From: Actinoallomurus liliacearum
Lineage (GTDB): Bacteria; Actinomycetota; Actinomycetes; Streptosporangiales; Streptosporangiaceae
Length of the DNA stretch: 64,000 nt
Reading direction: 5' to 3'
Assembly (NCBI RefSeq): GCF_039542035.1
Contig: NZ_BAABHJ010000020.1
Span: 124,001-188,000, forward strand
Shown: one piece after another, positions 58,916 to 64,000 of the stretch
How the letters are laid out: each line of letters begins with the position of its first letter
Numbering within the stretch: position 1 is the stretch's first letter
Notes under the pieces: generated by a model
The model's database searches: none
Told to the model about the DNA's origin: nothing
What the model saw: only the letters and a program-made list of their open reading frames with translations
Program-made: the position numbers and the translations under genes

Positions 58916-59305
58916 TCAGCCGGGGCCGGACCGGCGGCCGAGCAACCGCTCGATCTCCCGGCGGTCCCGCTTGGTGGGCCGCCCGGCACCGCGTTGCCGG
59001 CGTGCGATCGGGAGCAGCGCCTCCCGCGGGGGCGGCGGCGGGCTGTGGTCGGTGTAGCACTCGACGGCGACCGGCGCGCCGACCCGTTTGCGCACGACGC
59101 GGCGGACCACGACGACGCGCTCACGTCCGGCCAGGCGCACCCGCACCTGGTCTCCGGGTCTCACGGCGGCGGCGGGCTTGACGCGCTCGTCGTTCACCCG
59201 GACATGGCCGGCCCGGCAGGCGGCCGTGGCCAGCGAGCGGGTCTTGACGAGCCGCACCGACCAGATCCACACATCGACTCGTACGGTCTCCTGATCCGCC
59301 GCCAT
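58916..59305 (-). CDS. S4-domain RNA-binding protein (Hsp15/RqcP-like)
   Basis: The 129-residue protein has an N-terminal S4 domain (VRVDVWIWSVRLVKTRSLATAA is its core, residues about 8-70) and a basic tail. It resembles Hsp15 (HslR) and RqcP, which bind the 50S subunit carrying a stalled nascent chain. ATG 59305 fits the family start; readings to 59491 are longer without support. It stands alone. Confidence 0.88.
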   Translation of the reverse strand: MAADQETVRVDVWIWSVRLVKTRSLATAACRAGHVRVNDERVKPAAAVRPGDQVRVRLAGRERVVVVRRVVRKRVGAPVAVECYTDHSPPPPPREALLPIARRQRGAGRPTKRDRREIERLLGRRSGPG

Positions 59306-59475
59306 GGGACAGACCTTATCCAGGCCGAAGCCGAGACCGTCGCTCGGGAGTCGCACGGCCCATCTCCGTCGAAGGTGCGCCAAAGCCCACCAGCCGAAGG
59401 AATCCCCTGCTCCGGCGACCTGTCTCAGACGACAGGGGTACATAGAACGGCCCATGTGCGGGCAAAGTGGGCGCC

Positions 59476-60537
59476 ATGGGTGATCTGCCATCGTTGGTGT
59501 TGCTCGTCTTGTTCCTGCTCAGTGCCGGGATCATCTGGTACGCCGGGATACGGCTGTCCGACACGACCGACGTCCTGTCCGAACGCCTGCACCTGGGCAG
59601 CGCGCTCGGCGGGGTGATCCTGCTCGCGGTCGCGACCAACCTCCCGGAGGCGGCGATCACCGTGAGCGCCGCGATGTCCCACCACCTCGACGTCGCGGTC
59701 GGCAACATCCTCGGTGGCATCGCCGCGCAGACGGTCGTCCTGGTCATCCTGGACGTCGCCGGGACCGGCGGCGCGCCGTTGACGTACGTCGCGGCGAGCC
59801 TCAGCCTCGTCCTCGAGGGCGCGCTGGTGGTCGCGGTGCTGGCGGTGGTCGTCATGGGCACCCAGCTGCCCGGCGACCTGGAGTTCGCCCGGCTCGACCC
59901 CGCATCCCTCCTGATCGTGGTCGTCTGGGCGGCCGGCCTGCTGCTGCTCAGGCGGGCGGGCCGGGGCCTGCCCTGGCACGAGGGCGGCGACGCCCCCGAC
60001 ACCCAGCCCGAACCGAAGGGTCATTCCAGGACGAAGAAGGAGGCGCGGGCGACCTCGTCGGGGATCGGCACCCGCCGCGCGGCGGTGGTGTTCGGCGTCG
60101 CGGCGGTCGCCACACTCGTCGCCGGCGTGGTCATCGAGCGCAGCGGCGAGGAGCTCTTCGGCCGGCTCGGCATGAGCGGTGTGGCCTTCGGCGCCACCGT
60201 GCTCGCGGCGGCCACCGCGCTCCCGGAGATCAGCACCGGGCTGACCTCCGTCCGGATGGGCGACCACCAGCTCGCGATCAGCGACATCTTCGGCGGGAAC
60301 GCCTTCCTGCCGGTGCTGTTCCTCGCCGCGTCGCTGATCTCGGGCCGGCCGGTGCTGCCCGACGCGCACCGGTCGGACATCTACCTCACCGCGCTCGGCT
60401 CCCTCCTCACGCTGGTCTACATGGCAGGCCTGATCTTCCGGCCCCGGCTCCTGCGGCTTCGGATGGGAGTGGACAGCCGCGCGGTGCTCGCGCTGTACGC
60501 GCTGGGGATCGCCGGACTGCTCGCCGTCGGCGGTTGA
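59476..60537 (+). CDS. Sodium/calcium exchanger-family antiporter
   Basis: The 353-residue membrane protein has two inverted Na_Ca_ex repeats. The alpha motifs are AVATNLPEAAITVSAA near 52-67 and AAATALPEISTGLTSV near 238-253, followed by GNxxGG / DIFGGNAF ion-site segments. A charged cytoplasmic loop (about 175-200) links the halves. It exchanges Ca2+ or another cation for Na+ or H+. ATG 59476 is used; an in-frame GTG at 59467 is possible. Confidence 0.9.
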   Translation: MGDLPSLVLLVLFLLSAGIIWYAGIRLSDTTDVLSERLHLGSALGGVILLAVATNLPEAAITVSAAMSHHLDVAVGNILGGIAAQTVVLVILDVAGTGGAPLTYVAASLSLVLEGALVVAVLAVVVMGTQLPGDLEFARLDPASLLIVVVWAAGLLLLRRAGRGLPWHEGGDAPDTQPEPKGHSRTKKEARATSSGIGTRRAAVVFGVAAVATLVAGVVIERSGEELFGRLGMSGVAFGATVLAAATALPEISTGLTSVRMGDHQLAISDIFGGNAFLPVLFLAASLISGRPVLPDAHRSDIYLTALGSLLTLVYMAGLIFRPRLLRLRMGVDSRAVLALYALGIAGLLAVGG

Positions 60538-60590
60538 ACCGGCCGGCCCCGGCGCGTTCCACCAGGTCGTTCCGGGGTAGCCCTGGCCGC

Positions 60591-62183
60591 ATGACGGGGA
60601 ACCAGAGTCTGCGAGAGATCGCCGGCGCGCGGCTCGGCCTCGCCGGGCTGCGGCCCGCGCAGGAGGAGGCCGCGGCCGAGCTGGTGAAGGGCCGTGACTG
60701 CCTCGTGGTCATGCCCAGCGGGGCGGGGAAGTCGGCGATCTACGAGCTCGCGGCCGTCGCCCTCGGCGGACCGGCGGTCGTCGTGTCGCCCCTGCTGTCC
60801 CTGCAGCGGGACCAGACCCAGGGGCTGCGGGAGCGGGGCCTCACCGCCATCAGCGTCAACGCGGCCGTCGGCGAGAAACGCCGGGACCAGGCGTACGCCC
60901 TGCTCCGCGCGGGAGCGACGGGCTTCGTCTTCCTGGCGCCGGAGCAGCTCGCCCGGCCCGACGTCCGGGCGGTGCTGGCCGAGGCGCCGCCCGCGCTGAT
61001 CGCCATCGACGAGGCGCACTGCGTGTCCGCCTGGGGCCATGACTTCCGCCCGGACTACCTCCGCCTCGGCGGCGTCGTCGAGGGCCTGCCGCGCCGGCCG
61101 GTGGTCGCCGCGCTCACCGCGACGGCGGCTCCACCGGTGCGGGAGGAGATCGTCGAACGGCTGCGGCTCCGCGACCCGGCGCGGGTCATCCGCGGCTTCG
61201 ACCGGCCCGAGATCCGCCTGTCGGTCGCGATGTTCCACGACGCGGACGAGAAGGAGGCGGCCGTCGTGGACGCGGCGCGGCGGCTGCCCGGCTCCGGCAT
61301 CGTGTACGCCGCGACCCGCCGGGAGACCGAGGAGTACGCCGAGCGGCTCGGGGTCCGGGCCTACCACGCCGGGCTGCGCAAGACCGAGCGGACCGCGACT
61401 CAGCGGGCGTTCATGGACGGAGAGACCATCGTCGCGACGAGCGCCTTCGGGATGGGGATCGACCGGCCCGACGTGCGCTTCGTCGTCCACGCCTCCGTCC
61501 CGGGGTCCCTCGACGAGTACTACCAGGAGATCGGCCGGGCCGGGCGGGACGGCGAACCGGCGGAGGCGATCTGCCACTACCGCCCGGAGGACCTGGGGCT
61601 GCGCCGCTTCTTCGCCGGGGGCCTGCCCGAGGAGGAACTGCTCGCCCGCGTCGCCGCGGCGGTCGACGGGCCGATCTCCCGCCGCGACCTGGCCCGCCGC
61701 GTGGACGTGTCGGACCGGCGCGTCACCGCGCTGCTCAACCTGCTCGAGACGGCCGGCGCGCTGCGCCTGCGCCGCCGCGTCGAGCCGCTCCCGGACGCGC
61801 CGCCCCCGCAGGAGGTCGCCGCGATCGCCCGGGAGATCGCCGAGAAGCACCGCTCGGTGGAGCGCTCCCGCGTCGAGATGACGCGCCGGTACGCCGAGCT
61901 GACCGACTGCCGCCGCCGCTTCCTGCTGCGGTACTTCGGCGAGGTGGTCGAGGACCCCTGCGGGAACTGCGACAACTGCCGGGCGGGCACCGCCACCCCC
62001 GCCGACTCCGAGCGCCCGGTGTTCGCGTCCGGCGCCCGGGTCGAGCACCAGGACTGGGGCGGCGGCACCGTCCTCGGCGCCAAGGAGGGCCGTCTCACGG
62101 TGGTCTTCGACGAGGTCGGCTACAAGGAGCTGCTCGCCGAGACGGTGCTGGAGGAGGGCCTGCTCGCCCCGAGCGACCGGTGA
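60591..62183 (+). CDS. recQ: RecQ-family ATP-dependent DNA helicase
   Basis: The 530-residue helicase has Walker A (MPSGAGKS, 41-48), DEAH box (140-143, in IDEAHCVSAWGHDFRPDY, the RecQ signature) and motif VI (QEIGRAGRDG). A zinc-binding region follows with four cysteines (DC, then DPCGNCDNC near 465-473). A C-terminal segment (HQDWGGGTVLGAKEGRLTVVF) replaces the HRDC domain of longer RecQ. It unwinds DNA 3' to 5' in repair. ATG 60591 is used; the upstream GC-rich in-frame stretch lacks features. Confidence 0.93.
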   Translation: MTGNQSLREIAGARLGLAGLRPAQEEAAAELVKGRDCLVVMPSGAGKSAIYELAAVALGGPAVVVSPLLSLQRDQTQGLRERGLTAISVNAAVGEKRRDQAYALLRAGATGFVFLAPEQLARPDVRAVLAEAPPALIAIDEAHCVSAWGHDFRPDYLRLGGVVEGLPRRPVVAALTATAAPPVREEIVERLRLRDPARVIRGFDRPEIRLSVAMFHDADEKEAAVVDAARRLPGSGIVYAATRRETEEYAERLGVRAYHAGLRKTERTATQRAFMDGETIVATSAFGMGIDRPDVRFVVHASVPGSLDEYYQEIGRAGRDGEPAEAICHYRPEDLGLRRFFAGGLPEEELLARVAAAVDGPISRRDLARRVDVSDRRVTALLNLLETAGALRLRRRVEPLPDAPPPQEVAAIAREIAEKHRSVERSRVEMTRRYAELTDCRRRFLLRYFGEVVEDPCGNCDNCRAGTATPADSERPVFASGARVEHQDWGGGTVLGAKEGRLTVVFDEVGYKELLAETVLEEGLLAPSDR

Positions 62184-62234
62184 GCACGCCGGCGACCGGT
62201 CGGAATGGCGGCCGGGCCGCTGGGAGGGGCGGCG

Positions 62235-62430
62235 CATGGGCGCGCCGCCCGCCGGATGATCGACCAGGGCGGCGGCCGGATCGTCAACGTCACGAGCGTC
62301 CACGAGGAGTACCCGCGCGTGGGGTCCGGCCCGTACTGCGCCGCCAAGGGCGGGCTGAAGATGCTGACCCGCGTCCTCGCGCTGGAGCTGTCGGCGTACG
62401 GGATCACCGTCAACACGGCCGCCACGGGCT
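62235..62430 (+). pseudogene. Short-chain dehydrogenase remnant
   Basis: About 65 codons match the middle of an SDR enzyme (GGGRIVNVTSVHEEYPRV, then the catalytic YxxxK in YCAAKGGLKML, then LALELSAYGITVNT). The N-terminal cofactor site and the C-terminal third are missing, and the frame then runs antisense through the metallo-hydrolase gene. It was probably cut by a deletion. Confidence 0.75.
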
Positions 62431-63302
62431 CACAGCTCGATGAGCGTTCCGCGCTGCACGACCTGCACCTTGTCCTGGAGGCCGCGCCGGCGCACCTCGG
62501 CGTCGAAGTCGGACAGCGGGGACTTCATCACCGTGTAGTCGTTGTGGTGGATCGGGAGGACGCGGGAGGCGTTCACCAGCTCCACCCAGTCCGCGCCCTG
62601 CCTGCCGTCCATGGTGACGAGCAGGGCATTGAGGATCTTGGTGCCGCCGAGGTGGACGACGCCGACGTCGATGTCCGGGTAACGGCGCGGGATCTCGGCC
62701 AGGTCGTCGTACATCAGGGTGTCGCCGCTGATGTACATCCGAAGGTCGACCCGCCCGCCCCGGGAGCCGAACTCCAGGATGCTGCCCATCACCGGCGGCA
62801 GCAGCATCTGGAACGCCCCCGGCGCGTGCCGTCCGGGGGCCGAGATGACCCGCAGGACCCGGTCGCCGCTGACGAACTCGTGGTCCTCCCAGGTGCGCAG
62901 GCCGTGGGAGTTCCCGAAGCCCTGCGGCTTGAGCCGCCGTGCCGCGTGGGGCGTGGTGACGATCGGCAGCTCCTTGTCGAGGTTCCGCCGCGCCACCCGG
63001 TCCCAGTGATCCCCGTGCAGGTGGGACAGGACGATGCCGTCCAGCGGCGGCAGCCGGTCCACGGGAACCGCCGGATCCAGGAGCCGGGTGGTCATGACGC
63101 CCCAACCCAGGTGGACCTTCTGGCCCCGGCGGATGAAGTTCGGATCGGTCAGCAGCGTGAACCCGCCGTACCGGATCACGGTGGTGGCGTTCCCGATGAA
63201 GAACAGCCCATCGGACTTCGGAATCAGGTCCTCTTCGGTCATCACGATCCCCCAGTCGATGTCGTACCCCTCGGGCCCATGATCGAGCGGCGCTGAGGTC
63301 AT
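62430..63302 (-). CDS. Metallo-beta-lactamase-fold hydrolase
   Basis: The 290-residue enzyme has the HxHxDH metal motif (HLHGDH, 94-99) and further ligands in YISGDTLMYD and PIHHNDY near the end. It resembles the UlaG/RomA-like group acting on phosphoester or lactone bonds. ATG 63302 is chosen because homologous-looking sequence begins there; the reading to 63398 has no support. It is convergent with the SDR remnant. Confidence 0.88.
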   Translation of the reverse strand: MTSAPLDHGPEGYDIDWGIVMTEEDLIPKSDGLFFIGNATTVIRYGGFTLLTDPNFIRRGQKVHLGWGVMTTRLLDPAVPVDRLPPLDGIVLSHLHGDHWDRVARRNLDKELPIVTTPHAARRLKPQGFGNSHGLRTWEDHEFVSGDRVLRVISAPGRHAPGAFQMLLPPVMGSILEFGSRGGRVDLRMYISGDTLMYDDLAEIPRRYPDIDVGVVHLGGTKILNALLVTMDGRQGADWVELVNASRVLPIHHNDYTVMKSPLSDFDAEVRRRGLQDKVQVVQRGTLIEL

Positions 63303-63412
63303 CGACGCTCCGGAAGCCGCCCGCCTACCGCGGCACGCGGGTAAAACGTGCTCGCGAGCCGTGAGGACGCATTCGCGCCGGGTAGTGCTCTCCCGCACTG
63401 AGGGGAGGCGCC

Positions 63413-63826
63413 ATGAGAAGCATCGAGAAGCTGAGCGAGCTGACGGAGCTGGTGAGCGGGCGGGAGGAGCTGTACCTGCGGCACTCGGGCGGGCCCGAGT
63501 CGGACGCCGACGGGACGAGCCGTGACTACGAGAGCGGACTGGAACTGCCCGGCCTCTCGGTCGTCCCGCTGAGGTCGCCGCAGTGGTGGAGCCGCCCGTT
63601 GGAGGACTGGATCGCTCGCCAGATCCGGAAATATGCCCACTTGGCGGAGAAGGGGGACGACCGGCACGCCTGGATCCTGGCCGGTGAGGTCTGCGACTTC
63701 GGCCCGGACCACGAGCCCCTCGTCGCCGACTTCCGGCCCGTCGCCGCCCTGAGCGACGACCTGTTGAGGGAGGCGGAGGAGCGCTACCACGACCGCTTCG
63801 AGGTGGGTCGCGACTCGCTCCAGTGA
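63413..63826 (+). CDS. DUF6098-family protein
   Basis: The 137-residue protein has the DUF6098 pattern: LYLRHSGGPESDADGTSRDYESGL is summarised here by its core LYLRHSGGPE near 20-29 and DYESGLELPGLSV near 38-50, then WWSRPLEDWIARQI. No catalytic motif is seen. ATG 63413 has gaggcg upstream. The next gene follows 54 bp later in the same direction. Function unknown. Confidence 0.78.
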   Translation: MRSIEKLSELTELVSGREELYLRHSGGPESDADGTSRDYESGLELPGLSVVPLRSPQWWSRPLEDWIARQIRKYAHLAEKGDDRHAWILAGEVCDFGPDHEPLVADFRPVAALSDDLLREAEERYHDRFEVGRDSLQ

Positions 63827-63880
63827 GTCGCCCGACCCCGGACCGGGTACGGCGTACCCATCGGGGAAGAGGGTTTGACG

Positions 63881-64000
63881 ATGGCTCAGGACTTCATCGA
63901 AGTGCAGAAGTATCTGTCCGGCGTGGACTACCCGGCGTCCAAGGAGCACCTCCTCGAACACGCCAGGAAGAAGGGCGCGCCGAAGGAGGTCATGGACGAC
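63881..64000 (+). CDS. DUF2795-domain protein, 5' part only
   Basis: The gene runs off the window after 40 codons. They read as a DUF2795 domain (FIEVQKYLSGVDYPASKEHL then EHARKKGAPKEVMDD), a small helical domain often found alone or with Arg/Pro-rich tails. ATG 63881 has ggggaagag upstream. Confidence 0.85.
   Translation, partial: MAQDFIEVQKYLSGVDYPASKEHLLEHARKKGAPKEVMDD

Noticed and set aside
62437..63296. Continuation of the SDR frame to 363 codons
   Set aside because: After the SDR similarity ends the frame is the antisense of the metallo-hydrolase gene.

Overview
The window is chromosomal DNA of a high-GC actinobacterium. Codon third positions are almost all G or C, GTG starts and ATGA/GTGA stop-start overlaps are frequent, and the housekeeping order lysA-hom-thrC-thrB-rho-rpmE-prfA-prmC-sua5 is the classic actinobacterial one. 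The ECF sigma factors with SnoaL-like tails, the DUF4429/SHOCT protein, the ArgS-related NrtL and the EACC1/caspase cassette point to a filamentous lineage of the Streptosporangiales/Streptomyces type. The genus is an inference; no rRNA is present.

Layout. (1) 1-23.3 kb: the ancestral amino-acid/translation block on the minus strand. It is split twice: between rho and rpmE by a desaturase, two related histidine kinase/response regulator pairs and a large DUF4429 protein, and between hom and thrC by four membrane or exported proteins of unknown role. (2) 23.4-26.4 kb: a single-domain response regulator, tRNA-Arg(CCG), then a small accessory islet bounded by two 84-bp direct repeats. It holds a decayed CRISPR-like array and a divergent ECF sigma factor/dihydrofolate-reductase-family pair with a nearly palindromic shared promoter. 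(3) 26.4-31 kb: a cache-domain protein, a GntR regulator and an APC amino-acid/amine permease, followed by two fused gene remnants and a NUDIX hydrolase. (4) 31-32.3 kb: a DUF2470 protein and a stand-alone ribosomal protein S4, divergent around an IdeR/DtxR-like iron box. (5) 32.4-36.7 kb: a tight three-gene operon (EACC1, membrane caspase, pseudokinase-beta-propeller) that looks like a bacterial conflict or programmed-death system and is the most interesting locus here. (6) 37-45 kb: a Tat-exported protein, a second SnoaL-tailed ECF factor, and a putative nitrogen-heterocycle catabolic island (DUF1989, Old Yellow Enzyme, deacetylase/allantoinase-like enzyme, PucR regulator, NCS1 permease). 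(7) 45-64 kb: a SpoIIE phosphatase, hemerythrin, secreted nuclease, zinc-ribbon membrane protein, collagen-like protein, membrane glycosyltransferase, ChaB-like protein, PAP2 phosphatase, PQQ-propeller lipoprotein, Ppx/GppA-like protein, S4-domain protein, cation exchanger, RecQ helicase, an SDR remnant, a metallo-beta-lactamase-fold hydrolase, a DUF6098 protein and the start of a DUF2795 protein.

How the parts work together. lysA/hom/thrC/thrB make lysine, homoserine and threonine. prfA and prmC make and methylate release factor 1, while sua5 and rpmE serve tRNA modification and the ribosome. The two kinase/regulator pairs and the sigma factors are local signalling modules. The permease-regulator pairs at 27-29.7 kb and 42-45 kb are substrate-uptake loci. 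All functions were read from sequence motifs by eye. No database search was run.
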